A stretch of DNA of 64,000 nucleotides. It comes from Aquabacter cavernae. Its GTDB lineage: Bacteria > Pseudomonadota > Alphaproteobacteria > Rhizobiales > Xanthobacteraceae. The stretch covers positions 372,001 through 436,000 of the forward strand of contig NZ_RWKV01000017.1 of the NCBI RefSeq assembly GCF_003993795.1. Direction: 5' to 3'. The notes below the pieces were generated by a model. It was not told the origin of the DNA, searched no databases, and was given only the letters and a program-made list of their open reading frames with translations. The position numbers and the translations under genes were made by a program. Position 1 is the first letter of the stretch. Every line of letters starts with the position of its first letter. Positions 35,193-45,848 of the stretch are shown here, in pieces.

Positions 35193-36845
35193 ATGGCTGT
35201 GGTGATTGGGCTGCTGTGCGGGCTCGGCTTCATTTTCATCGGAACGCAGTTTCTCACCGCCAACATGAAACAGGTGGTCGGCCCCGGCTTTCAGCGCCTC
35301 GTCGCGCGGGCCACCGGCCATCCGCTGCGCGCCTCGCTGGTGGGCATCCTGGCGGGCGCCACCATCCAGAGCACGAATGCGGTGACCTTCATCGTCATCG
35401 GGCTGGTCTCGGCAGGCGCGGCCACGGTCCGCTCCGCCATGCCCATCGTGACATGGTCCTCCGCGGGATCGACCCTGCGGCTGCTCCTGGCCTCCTTCGA
35501 TATCGGCCTCGTGGTCATGAGCGGAATCGCCCTCATCGGCCTCGCCTATCTGCTGGGCTATGACCGGGACGCCCGCTATCGCAACTTCATCGCGGCCATA
35601 CTGGGCCTGTTCCTGCTGCTCTACGGCGTGCAGCTGATAACCGGCGCCTCCGGCTCGCTGCGGGAGTCCGAAACGCTCAAGGCGGTCCTGGCCTTCGCCG
35701 ACCAGTTCTATTTCTGGGGCTTCCTGGCGGGAACGGTCCTTGCCGCCGTGGTGCAGGGGCAGACGGTGGCGGTGGTCGTGGTGGCCCTGGCGGCGGCGAA
35801 CGTGCTGTCCATGGACCAGGCCTGCCTGATCGTGGTGGGCGCCAATTTCGGCACCGGCTTCATGACGCTGGCGCAAGGGTCCGGCCTGAAGGGCACGGCG
35901 CGCCAGCTCAACCTCTACCAATTCGTCCTGAAATCGCTGGGCGCGGCGATCCTGCTGCCGCTGTTCACCATCGAGCATTATACGGGCATCCCCCTCCTTC
36001 TCGCCTTCGTCACCAGCATCACGGCCGATGCCGCTTTGCAGGTGACCGCCGTGCATTGGATGTTCCAGATCTCCTCGGCGGTGGCGGCCTCCACCATTAA
36101 CGGCCCCCTCTTCGCCCTGATCGAGCGGCTGAGCCCGCCCACGGAGGCGGAAAACCTCAGCAAGCCCATGTTCATCACGGCCTATGCGGAAAGCCTGTCG
36201 GTGACGGCCTTGAAGCTGGCCGAGCAGGAGCAGCGGCGCCTCGTGCGCCGGCTGCCGCACTTCCTCGACCGCGTGCGCCACAATCCCGGCGTCACGCCGG
36301 CGGATGACGAGACCACGGCCACCGCCGCGAACGCCTCGCCCAAGGACCTGCGCCAGGCTGGCACCGAACTGGCGCGGGACCTGGATGTGTTCCTGAAGCA
36401 CGCCTTGCAGAACCCCGGAACGCCCGCAGAGCAGGATGCGCTGATGGGCCTGTGGAATTCCAACCAGCTCCTGCACGGCCTGCACGCCGCCCTCGGCACC
36501 ATGGCCGGAAACCTGGAGGATCTGGCAAAGGCGCCCGCGCTCACGACCATCGCCTCCCGGCTGGCGGACGAGACGCACGCCATGCTCGCCGCCGTCATCG
36601 CCCGGCTGGAGACCTTCGATGCGGGTTCCCTTGCCGCGATCCGCGCCTTGACCTCCGAACGCTCCGACGCGCTGCGCCAGATGCGCGACGACATCCTGAA
36701 GGAGGCCCCGGACCTGCCGGCGGACCAGCAGAAAAAGATCTGGCAGACCATGGACCATCTGGAGGAAACCACCTGGCTCCTGCGCCGCCTCACGGCAAAC
36801 CTCGCCGCCGGGCCGCTGGGAGACCTTGCGGCGCCGCGCGCCTGA
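35193..36845 (+). CDS. Na/phosphate cotransporter (NptA/PhoU-fused family)
   Basis: With the ATG at 35193 the product is 550 residues. The N-terminal part (about 1-330) has the two inverted Na/Pi cotransport repeats (PF02690), including ILAGATIQSTNAVTFIVIG and VLAAVVQGQTVAVVVVALA, in place of the canonical QSSSA motifs. The C-terminal 200 residues are a PhoU-like helical bundle (LRQAGTELARDLDVFLKHAL, LADETHAMLAAVIA). It should move phosphate or a related anion with Na+. The QSSSA variations may shift ion selectivity. Alternative Met codons lie at 35154 and 35175; the chosen one has the best spacing to a G-rich site. A 17-bp tandem repeat precedes the gene. Confidence 0.82.
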   Translation: MAVVIGLLCGLGFIFIGTQFLTANMKQVVGPGFQRLVARATGHPLRASLVGILAGATIQSTNAVTFIVIGLVSAGAATVRSAMPIVTWSSAGSTLRLLLASFDIGLVVMSGIALIGLAYLLGYDRDARYRNFIAAILGLFLLLYGVQLITGASGSLRESETLKAVLAFADQFYFWGFLAGTVLAAVVQGQTVAVVVVALAAANVLSMDQACLIVVGANFGTGFMTLAQGSGLKGTARQLNLYQFVLKSLGAAILLPLFTIEHYTGIPLLLAFVTSITADAALQVTAVHWMFQISSAVAASTINGPLFALIERLSPPTEAENLSKPMFITAYAESLSVTALKLAEQEQRRLVRRLPHFLDRVRHNPGVTPADDETTATAANASPKDLRQAGTELARDLDVFLKHALQNPGTPAEQDALMGLWNSNQLLHGLHAALGTMAGNLEDLAKAPALTTIASRLADETHAMLAAVIARLETFDAGSLAAIRALTSERSDALRQMRDDILKEAPDLPADQQKKIWQTMDHLEETTWLLRRLTANLAAGPLGDLAAPRA

Positions 36846-36999
36846 TGTGGGCCGGTCTGCGCGTTCCCCGGCCGGGATGCGCCGCACAGAATTCTGGGCA
36901 GGGGATGCCGCCGCCGCTGCGGCGCCCCGCCCCTTGCGATCCGCAGGCCCCGCCCCCATTCTCCAGCCCATCTCAACCAACCGCCCGAGCGAGGCTCCC

Positions 37000-37287
37000 A
37001 TGACCCAGACCACAGGCAAGCTTTTCGACGAGATGGCGCGCCTCGTGAACGACGCCGCGGGCGTGGCCCAGGGCGTGCGCCGGGAAGCCGAGACCGCCAT
37101 GCGCGCCCAGATGGAGCGCTTCCTGCGCGACATGGACCTGGTGAAGCGCGAGGAATTCGACGTGGTGAAGGACATGGTGGCCGAGGCGCGGCTGGAGAAT
37201 GAGCGCCTCGCCGCCCGCATCGCCGAGCTGGAAGCCCGCCTCGGCTCCCCCGCCCCCGTTCCGGGCATGCCCCCCGAGGTCAGCTGA
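37000..37287 (+). CDS. UbiK/BMFP family accessory factor
   Basis: A 95-residue helical, charged protein (starts TGKLFDEMARLVNDAAGVAQG, then a coiled coil EARLENERLAARIAELEARL at about 62-81) of the UbiK/BMFP family. In E. coli, UbiK helps ubiquinone synthesis under aerobic growth by binding UbiJ and membrane lipids. It has no membrane helix but an amphipathic N-terminus. GCGAGG precedes the ATG. It heads a plus-strand series (UbiK, YbjN, ProC, TetR) seen in the same order in related genomes as I recall it (not checked). Confidence 0.82.
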   Translation: MTQTTGKLFDEMARLVNDAAGVAQGVRREAETAMRAQMERFLRDMDLVKREEFDVVKDMVAEARLENERLAARIAELEARLGSPAPVPGMPPEVS

Positions 37288-37589
37288 TCTTAAGCTGTTC
37301 TGGGGAAAGATGCGGGCGCCGCAATATGTCGTAGTGGCACGGCGTTGCGGCGCGATATAGTGATTAGGTGGCGATTCGGAGCCGGATCGTCGCGCGATGC
37401 GCGACGGGGCGCAGGTCGTCACGGCACACCGGCCCCTGGGGGCGGTGGAGCCGCGGGTACGCTGCGTCGCGCAAGTTACGGGTCGCACGTTCTAGGTCGC
37501 ATGAAGCCTGGCCGGCCGACCCTGGTTTGAGTGCCGTCGAGTACCGCCGTTCGACCGTCTCCGCGCCCCTCCAACCGCGAGGTCGAGGC
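37288..37589. other. 302-bp intergenic region
   Basis: Between UbiK and YbjN. No coding frame with a ribosome binding site is visible, and the 222-bp in-frame extension of the ybjN frame is not convincing. It presumably contains the YbjN promoter. The stretch 37310-37370 is noticeably AT-richer, with TATAGTGATTAG near 37356. Confidence 0.5.
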
Positions 37590-38099
37590 ATGTCTCTCAT
37601 TGACATCGAAGACATCGAAGCCGAAGCACCGGCCAATCCCGTCGATTTGGTCGAACGGCTCGCCGCCGTGCATGATTGGTCCTTCGAGCGCTCCGACGAG
37701 GACGAGATCACTCTCTCTCTCAACAGCCGCTGGACGGACTGCCATGTCTCGTTCCAGTGGATGGGCGAGATCGAGTCGCTGCATCTCGCCTGCGCCTTCG
37801 ACTTCAAGGTGCCCGAAGGGCGCCGGCCGGAGGTCCTGAAGCTGCTCTCCCTCATCAACGAGCAGATGTGGGTCGGCCATTTCGACCTGTGGGACCAGGA
37901 AGGGGTCATCATGTTCCGCCACGCCCTTGTGCTGGCGGGCGGGGCGACCGCCTCGGACCGGCAGTGCGAGGCCATCCTCGATGCCGCCATGGACGCGGTG
38001 GAACGCTTTTATCCCGCGTTCCAATTCGTGGTCTGGGCCGGCAAGACCGCGCGCGAAGCCATGGAGACGGCGCTTTTCGATACCGTCGGAGAAGCTTAA
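37590..38099 (+). CDS. YbjN domain protein
   Basis: The 169-residue product has a YbjN-type secretion-chaperone-like fold: DLVERLAAVHDWSFERSDED at the start, then WTDCHVSFQWMGEIESLHLAC, RRPEVLKLLSLINEQMWVGHFDLW and a C-terminal helix with the FVVWAGKTAREAMETAL segment. YbjN proteins affect motility and stress responses in enterobacteria; the alphaproteobacterial relatives are uncharacterised. A GAGG site lies 6 bases before the ATG. It precedes proC by 67 bp, probably in one transcript. Confidence 0.85.
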   Translation: MSLIDIEDIEAEAPANPVDLVERLAAVHDWSFERSDEDEITLSLNSRWTDCHVSFQWMGEIESLHLACAFDFKVPEGRRPEVLKLLSLINEQMWVGHFDLWDQEGVIMFRHALVLAGGATASDRQCEAILDAAMDAVERFYPAFQFVVWAGKTAREAMETALFDTVGEA

Positions 38100-38166
38100 G
38101 AAGGAACATCCTTCCCCACGCGCGGCGCCGCCTGATGGCGGCGCCCGCGTTCATCCAGGCTGTTCC

Positions 38167-39003
38167 ATGCCCATTCGATCCCTTGAGAGCTTGAACGGTC
38201 CCGTCGTCCTGGTGGGTGCCGGCAAGATGGGCGGTGCCATGCTGGAGGGCTGGCTGAAGCTCGGCCTGCCGCCCAAGCACACCGTCGTGCTCGACCCCAA
38301 CCTGCGGCCCGAGGTCGCGGCCGACCTGACCGCCAAGGGCGCGCGGGCCAATCCCGATTTTTCCGAGATCGGCACCCCCGCCGTGGTGGTGCTGGCGGTG
38401 AAGCCGCAGGTGGCGCCGGTGGTGCTGGCGACCGTGCGCGCTTTGGTGGGGCCTGAGACCCTTGTGGTCTCCATCATGGCCGGCCGCACCCTGGACTTCA
38501 TCTCCGAAGCCCTGCCCCATGGCGCCGCCGTGGTGCGCACCATTCCCAATACGCCCGCCGCCATCGGCCAGGGAATCACGGTCGCAGTGCCCAACGCGCA
38601 GGTGACGGCGGACGGGCGCGCCTTGACCGACGCTTTGCTCTCCGCGCTCGGCCCCGTGGAATGGATCGCGGACGAAGCCCTCATGGACGCGGCCACCGCC
38701 GTCTCCGGCTCCGGCCCCGCTTATGTGTTCCTGCTGGCCGAGGCGCTGGCGGCGGCGGGTGCGGCGGCGGGCCTTCCCGCCGATCTTGCCGAGCGCCTTG
38801 CCCGCGCCACCGTGGCCGGTGCCGGCGCCCTCATGATCCAGTCCGGCACCGAGGCGGCGACCTTGCGCGAGAACGTCACCTCCCCCGCCGGAACCACCGC
38901 TGCGGCGCTGGGCGTGCTGATGGACGAGACGCGCGGCTTCGGCCCGCTGCTCACGGATGCCGTGGCCGCCGCCACCCGCCGCTCGGTCGAACTGGCCTAC
39001 TGA
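38167..39003 (+). CDS. proC: Pyrroline-5-carboxylate reductase
   Basis: The enzyme reduces pyrroline-5-carboxylate to proline with NAD(P)H, the last step of proline synthesis. The 278-residue product has the Rossmann start VLVGAGKMGGAMLEGWL, the conserved VKPQVAPVV and IPNTPAAIGQG segments, and the C-terminal dimer signature ATAVSGSGPAYVFLLAEAL with VTSPAGTTAAAL. Length is normal. It follows YbjN by 67 bp. Confidence 0.95.
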   Translation: MPIRSLESLNGPVVLVGAGKMGGAMLEGWLKLGLPPKHTVVLDPNLRPEVAADLTAKGARANPDFSEIGTPAVVVLAVKPQVAPVVLATVRALVGPETLVVSIMAGRTLDFISEALPHGAAVVRTIPNTPAAIGQGITVAVPNAQVTADGRALTDALLSALGPVEWIADEALMDAATAVSGSGPAYVFLLAEALAAAGAAAGLPADLAERLARATVAGAGALMIQSGTEAATLRENVTSPAGTTAAALGVLMDETRGFGPLLTDAVAAATRRSVELAY

Positions 39004-39151
39004 CCGGACGCCGCCCGGGCTGAAACGTCCGGGCGGCCTGTCCCTCTTTGAAGACCGCCCGCCGGGCCGGCCCTTGCGGGTGTCGGGCTGAGCGCCCACT
39101 TGCTCGAAGGGGGCGGACCGCACACGTCCCAAGGTGGCAAGGAGCCCGTCC

Positions 39152-39841
39152 ATGGCGTCCGAAACCCTGCGCGAGGCGAGCCTGCGCGCCTTTCTCGACC
39201 TTCTGGCCTATACGCCCCTGGAGCGCATCAGCTTTCCCCAGCTCGCCGAGCATGCGGGCCTGCCGCTCTCGGAATTGCGGGCGGCCTATGCCACCACGGA
39301 CGATCTCCTGGACGCCTTCCTGCGGGACACGGACCGGCAGGTGCTGGCGGAAGGGGGACCGGACGAGGGGCTGGACCTGGGCGAACCCGCCCATGAGCGC
39401 CTGTTCGAGGTGCTGATGCGGCGCCTCGACGCGCTGGAGCCCCACCGGGAGGCGGTGGCCTCGCTGTTGCGCTCGGCCCGTTACGATCCGCGCCTCGCAC
39501 TCAGGCTCCTGTCCGCGTCCACCCGCTCGCAACGCTGGATGCTGGCGGCGGCGGGCATCGACGCCACCGGCCTGCGCGGAGACCTGAAGGCGCGTGGCCT
39601 CGCCGTGATGTTCGCCCGCCTGCTGGAGATCTGGCTGAAGGACGAGGATCCCGGCCTATCGCGCACCATGGCGCGGCTCGACGAGGAATTGCGCCGGGGC
39701 GCCCGCCTGCTGGGCATGGCCGAGAATCTCGCCACCATCGCCCGGTTCGGCCGCCCGCCGCGCGGCAGCACCCGGACGCGGGACAGTGCCGCGACACGGG
39801 ATGGGGAAGCGGACGCGGAAACCCCGGCACCCCTACATTAA
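39152..39841 (+). CDS. TetR-family transcription regulator
   Basis: A 229-residue regulator with an N-terminal helix-turn-helix (about 12-50: ISFPQLAEHAGLPLSELRAAY then TTDDLLDAFL) and a helical ligand-binding region. The C-terminal 30 residues are polar and probably disordered (STRTRDSAATRDGEADAE). It lies 148 bp downstream of proC, with AAGGAG 7 bases before the ATG. Its targets cannot be told; a TetR next to ubiquinone- and proline-related genes is often conserved in this lineage (recollection, not checked). Confidence 0.86.
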   Translation: MASETLREASLRAFLDLLAYTPLERISFPQLAEHAGLPLSELRAAYATTDDLLDAFLRDTDRQVLAEGGPDEGLDLGEPAHERLFEVLMRRLDALEPHREAVASLLRSARYDPRLALRLLSASTRSQRWMLAAAGIDATGLRGDLKARGLAVMFARLLEIWLKDEDPGLSRTMARLDEELRRGARLLGMAENLATIARFGRPPRGSTRTRDSAATRDGEADAETPAPLH

Positions 39842-40048
39842 CCTGCCATTTGGAAATGCGGCGGACTTGGGGCGCATCCATGCGGTTCGCGCCGGGCTCA
39901 TTTTTCCGCCCAGCCAAATCCGCAAATCGGGTTGCGCGATAAATCGGTTAAAAACCGCAGGCCGACCTGTGACGGACCTGTAGCCCGTGTCCCTCCCCTT
40001 CCCGCCTTCTTCCGCGCGCCGCGTTCCTGGCCGCGTCGGAGCCCGCCC

Positions 40049-41005
40049 GTGATCCCCGCCGGTCCCCTGCGCGGCATCGTCGCGATGATCTGTGCCATGA
40101 GCATGTTCATCACCAATGACGTGCTCATCAAGCTGGCGCTCGCCGAGCTGCCCATGGGCGAGATCATCAGCCTGCGCTCGGCGGCGGGTGCCCTTGTCCT
40201 GCTGGTCGTCATCATCGCCATGGGCGACGGACGGGCCATCCTCCTGGCGGGCCAGCGCCGGGTGGCGCTGCGCTCCGGCCTCGACGGGGTCACCACCTTT
40301 ACCTATGTGCTGGCGCTCAGTGTCCTGCCCATTTCCACCAGCACGACCATCTACATGGCCGCCCCCCTGCTCACCACGGCCCTCGCGGTGCCGCTGCTGG
40401 GCGAGAGCGTGAGCGGGCGGCGCTGGATCGCCATCCTCGTGGGCTTCTCGGGCGCGCTCATCGTCACCCGCCCCTCCCCGTCAACCTTCGACGTGTTCGC
40501 GCTGCTGCCGCTGCTCGCGGCTTTCTGCGGCTCGCTGCGGGATATCTCCACGCGCGGCATCTCCATGGTGGTGCCGGGCACGGTGGTGGCCTTCTCCACG
40601 GCCGTCTGCCTCGCGCTCGCCAGCGCGGTCTTCGCCCTGTGGGAGACCTGGCGCGTGCCGGACCTGTTCCCGGCCCTGTGCATCCTGGGCTCGGGCCTCA
40701 CCTTCGCGCTCGGCAACATCCTGATGGTGTTCGCCTTCCGCAATGCGCCGGTGGCCGCCATCTCGCCGCTGCGCTACGTGCTGGTGCCCTTCTCGCTGTT
40801 CTACGGCTATGTGATCTTCAACCACCTGCCGGACATGTGGGGCGTCGCGGGCACCATCCTCGTGGTGGGCGCGGGCCTCTATTCCATCCGCCAGGAAGCC
40901 ATGCGGGGCCAGCAGGAAGCGCGGGCCCGCGCGGCCGCCGCGGCCATCGCCCCCTCGGGCGCGCCGCTCTCGGCCCCCGTCACCTGCTCCCCGCCGCGCT
41001 CCTGA
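40049..41005 (+). CDS. EamA-type drug/metabolite transporter
   Basis: The 318-residue product has ten membrane helices in two EamA repeats (first from LRGIVAMICAMSMFITNDVL, second from LLPLLAAFCGSLRDISTRG). A positively charged, Ala-rich tail follows the last helix. Substrate unknown; family members export amino acids, purines or toxic metabolites. The likely start is a GTG (GTGATCCCC); no ATG lies upstream of helix one in a good position. It is convergent with macB; a pair of hairpins separates them. Confidence 0.82.
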   Translation: MIPAGPLRGIVAMICAMSMFITNDVLIKLALAELPMGEIISLRSAAGALVLLVVIIAMGDGRAILLAGQRRVALRSGLDGVTTFTYVLALSVLPISTSTTIYMAAPLLTTALAVPLLGESVSGRRWIAILVGFSGALIVTRPSPSTFDVFALLPLLAAFCGSLRDISTRGISMVVPGTVVAFSTAVCLALASAVFALWETWRVPDLFPALCILGSGLTFALGNILMVFAFRNAPVAAISPLRYVLVPFSLFYGYVIFNHLPDMWGVAGTILVVGAGLYSIRQEAMRGQQEARARAAAAAIAPSGAPLSAPVTCSPPRS

Positions 41006-41132
41006 CGCGCGGCGCTGCGGGTTTCCCGATCTGCTGATCGACAGTCTTCCCTGCGTGCAGGGCGTGGGCGACGTGGGATGCCTGAAGGGGCCGTGCCAAG
41101 CGGCTATGCCCCCTCCCCGCCCCGCCCCCGCA

Positions 41133-41196
41133 CCGAAGTCGGATGTTTCCGACTTCGGCACGTTAGCTATCCGAACTCGACAACAGCCGAGTTCGG
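41133..41196. terminator. Two adjacent hairpins between convergent genes
   Basis: CCGAAGTCGGA, TGTT, TCCGACTTCGG (41133-41158) is a perfect 11-bp stem. CCGAACTCG, ACAACAGC, CGAGTTCGG (41171-41196) is a 9-bp stem of related sequence, 12 bases later. They lie in the gap between the EamA gene (ends 41005) and macB (ends 41237), so they are placed to end both transcripts, although T-runs are absent. Confidence 0.5.
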
Positions 41197-41236
41197 GCGG
41201 GAGAGGGAGATCGAGCGGCCGTGTCGGGAAACGCGC

Positions 41237-43227
<1,991 letters not shown>

Positions 43228-43231
<4 letters not shown>

Positions 43232-44445
43232 AACATCCTCGGCGGCATGGGCGGCCGGTTCGCCTGCTGGGCCGCCGGGTCGGGCGAGGTCACCACGAGG
43301 TCGCCCTCCTTCAGCCCGTCCGTGATCTGAATCTGGTTGCGCCCCGCGAGCCCGGTCTTCACCTGGCGGGTCTCCACCTGCCCGTTCACCAGCACGCGCA
43401 CGGTGGCCTCGTTGCGCACCTCGCGGCGGGCGGTGCGCGAAGGGCGCACGGCGGCGGACGGAACGATGATGGCGTCCTTGGCGCTGCCCAGCATGAAGAA
43501 GACCTGCGCGCTCATGGAGGTCATGAGCAGGCGTTCGGTATTGGGCACGTCGATGAGGACGTTGTAGAGCACCACGTCGTTGACGGTCTCGGGGGTCGGC
43601 AGCACCTGCACCACCTTCGCCTGGAACCGGCGGTCGGGCATGCCGAGCGTGGTGAAATAGACCGACATCCCCACCTTAACCTTGGGAATGTCCGCCTCGG
43701 CCACCTGGGCCCAGACCTGCATGGTGTCGAGGTCCGCGAGGCGCAGGACGATGGGCGCGGTCTGGTTGGCGTTCAGCGTCTGGCCCTCGGTGGCGGAGGT
43801 GGAGACCACCACCCCGTCCATGGGCGCGAAGATCTTGGTGTAGCCGAGATTGGCGAGGTCGCCGTCCAGCGTGGCCTGGGTCTGCTTGATCTGGGCTTCC
43901 AGCGCCAGCACCTTGGCCTCGCCGATGCGCACGGTGGCGGCGGCGGCATCGGCCGTGTCCTGGCTGCCGGACTGGGAGGCGAGCAGCCGGGTGGCGCGGT
44001 TGTCGCGCAGCTTGTCCAGGTCCAGCTGGGCCTTCTGCTGGGAGAGCTGGGCCTTCAGGTTTTCAAGCTGGGCCTGATCACCCAGCACGCGGGTCTGGTA
44101 GACGGTGGGGTCGATCTGGGCGAGTTGGTCGCCCTTCTTCACGGTGTCGCCGATCTCCACCATCACCTTGCGCAGCTGGCCGGACACCTGGGTGCCCACA
44201 TCCACATAGGTCTTGGGCTTGATGGTGCCCAGCGCGGTGACGTTCTGCTCGATATCGCCCTTCACCGCCGGCGCGGTGGAGAGCTGCGCCCCGGTGCTGC
44301 CGGCCTCCCCGCCATAGAGATAATAGGCGCCGCCTCCGGCCAGGGCCGCGAGAACCGCGCCCGTCGCCCAGTAAAATCGTGCGCGCGAGAGGCGCTTCTT
44401 CGGCGGCATCACCGCCGTGCCCCCCGGATCGAGCTTCTGCAGCAT
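43228..44445 (-). CDS. macA: MacA-type periplasmic adaptor (membrane fusion protein)
   Basis: A 405-residue adaptor with an N-terminal membrane anchor (about residues 26-46, preceded by basic residues KKRLSRARF), a biotinyl-lipoyl-like hairpin and a coiled coil (LGDQAQLENLKAQLSQQKAQ, ALEAQIKQTQATLDG), followed by the beta-barrel region (KIFAPMDGVVVSTSATEGQT). It should link MacB to an outer membrane channel. It is the first gene of the macAB pair, and the overlap with macB implies coupled translation. The C-terminal tail is Pro- and Ala-rich. Confidence 0.9.
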
Positions 44446-44565
44446 CTCAGCGAAAATCCGTGCCTTACCCGCCCCGAGAATAATCCAGGGCGGGCACCGG
44501 TTTCAGTGAATTCGCTGTAATCTTTTGTTTCCTCGCCGCGCCGTCCCATGTCGCGGGCTCCGGCG

Positions 44566-44760
44566 TCAATTCCCGGCGCGGGGGCGATAGGCGCCCGTCA
44601 CCGGATCCCGCTCCAGACGAATCCCGGTGTCCTCCTGCGTGCCCGGAGGCGTGCGGAAGATATCCACCTTCGCGCTCACCCGACGGCTCTCGCGCAGGAC
44701 GAAGCGCGTCAGGGCCACAGCCCCCATAAGACCGGCGGCGGCAATCAGAAACGGCGGCAT
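44566..44760 (-). CDS. Small single-pass membrane protein
   Basis: A 64-residue product with one N-terminal helix (PPFLIAAAGLMGAVALTRFVL) and a charged, Arg-rich cytoplasmic or periplasmic tail (RLERDPVTGAYRPRAGN). GGGAGGAG precedes the ATG. It lies 25 bp after the S49 peptidase gene in the same direction and is likely co-transcribed. Not recognised as a named family; such short anchors are often seen beside SohB/SppA peptidases in this group (impression). Confidence 0.62.
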   Translation of the reverse strand: MPPFLIAAAGLMGAVALTRFVLRESRRVSAKVDIFRTPPGTQEDTGIRLERDPVTGAYRPRAGN

Positions 44761-44785
44761 TCTCTCCTCCCCGGCCTTTCCGGCC

Positions 44786-45712
44786 TCACAAACCATAGCG
44801 GGCCCACACCGCCCGTTCCTCGGCGGCGGACACCAGCCCTTCGGCAAACCCCGCCCCCAGCGACCCGCCCGGCGAGCCGCCGGACAGCGACGTTATGCCG
44901 AGGCGGCGGGAGAACCAGCCGCCGGACGAGATGACCGGCGTGCGCACGTTCGCGCCATAGCGCGCCCGAAGCACGGCGCGCAGGTCGCCGAGATCATCCA
45001 CGAGGCCGAGGCCGAGCGCCTGGGTACCGACCCAGAATTCGCCGGAGAACAGCGTCTCGTCGTCGGCGGTGAGCGTGTCGCCGCGCCGCGCCTTCACGAG
45101 CCCGGCGAAGATCTGGTGCATTTCCCGCTGGATCGCCTTCAGGCGCTCCACATCCTCCGCATGCTCGGGCTGGAAGGGATCGAGCATCACCTTGCGGGTC
45201 CCGGCGGTGTAGACGCGGCGCTCGATGCCGATCTTGTCGATGAGCCGCTCGAAGCCGAAGCCCGCGCTCACCACGCCGATGGAACCGACGATGGAGGAGG
45301 GATCGCACACGATCTCGTCGGCCGCGCAGGCGATCATGTAGCCGCCGGAGGCCGCCACGTCCTCCACGAAGGCGAAGACGTGCTTGCCGCTCTCCTCCGC
45401 CAGCGACCGGATGCGCTGGTGGATGAGGCGGGACTGCACCGCCGCCCCACCTGGCGAATTGATGAGGAGCGCCACGGCGGGCGCCGTCTTCACGGCGAAG
45501 GCCCGCTCCAGGGGCTTGGCCGTGTTCGCCAGGGTCATGGACGGGCGCAGCGGGCCGCCCATGCCGATGGTGCCGGACAGGCGCACCACGGGAACCACCG
45601 GAACGTCCGAGCGCCAGGCGGCGGGGAGGATGCGGTCGAGGCCGCGCTTCAGGGAGGAAAGGGCATCGTCGGGCATGGGAACGGAGATGCAGGCCAATTC
45701 GGGAGAATTCAT
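44786..45712 (-). CDS. S49-family serine peptidase (SppA/SohB-like)
   Basis: A 308-residue peptidase of the ClpP/crotonase-fold S49 family: LLINSPGGAAVQSRLIHQRI, then the nucleophile S122 in DVAASGGYMIA and the general base K174 in TAGTRKVML, giving the Ser-Lys dyad. It has no signal peptide or clear membrane helix, unlike many SppA proteins, so it is probably membrane-associated on the cytoplasmic side or soluble. It should cut membrane-bound signal peptide remnants or small hydrophobic proteins. The start could instead be the Met at residue 13. It is followed by a small membrane protein gene. Confidence 0.88.
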   Translation of the reverse strand: MNSPELACISVPMPDDALSSLKRGLDRILPAAWRSDVPVVPVVRLSGTIGMGGPLRPSMTLANTAKPLERAFAVKTAPAVALLINSPGGAAVQSRLIHQRIRSLAEESGKHVFAFVEDVAASGGYMIACAADEIVCDPSSIVGSIGVVSAGFGFERLIDKIGIERRVYTAGTRKVMLDPFQPEHAEDVERLKAIQREMHQIFAGLVKARRGDTLTADDETLFSGEFWVGTQALGLGLVDDLGDLRAVLRARYGANVRTPVISSGGWFSRRLGITSLSGGSPGGSLGAGFAEGLVSAAEERAVWARYGL

Positions 45713-45848
45713 GGTGGTGGCCGCACTCTTTTACCCGTCTTTACCCTTGCCTAACCGGCACACGACCCTGTCCCGCGCCCCGTCTTCCGCCTGACGCCGG
45801 TTCGCGGTTCAATCCGCCTTACGCATTCAGCCGGAAGGAACGGGCGAG

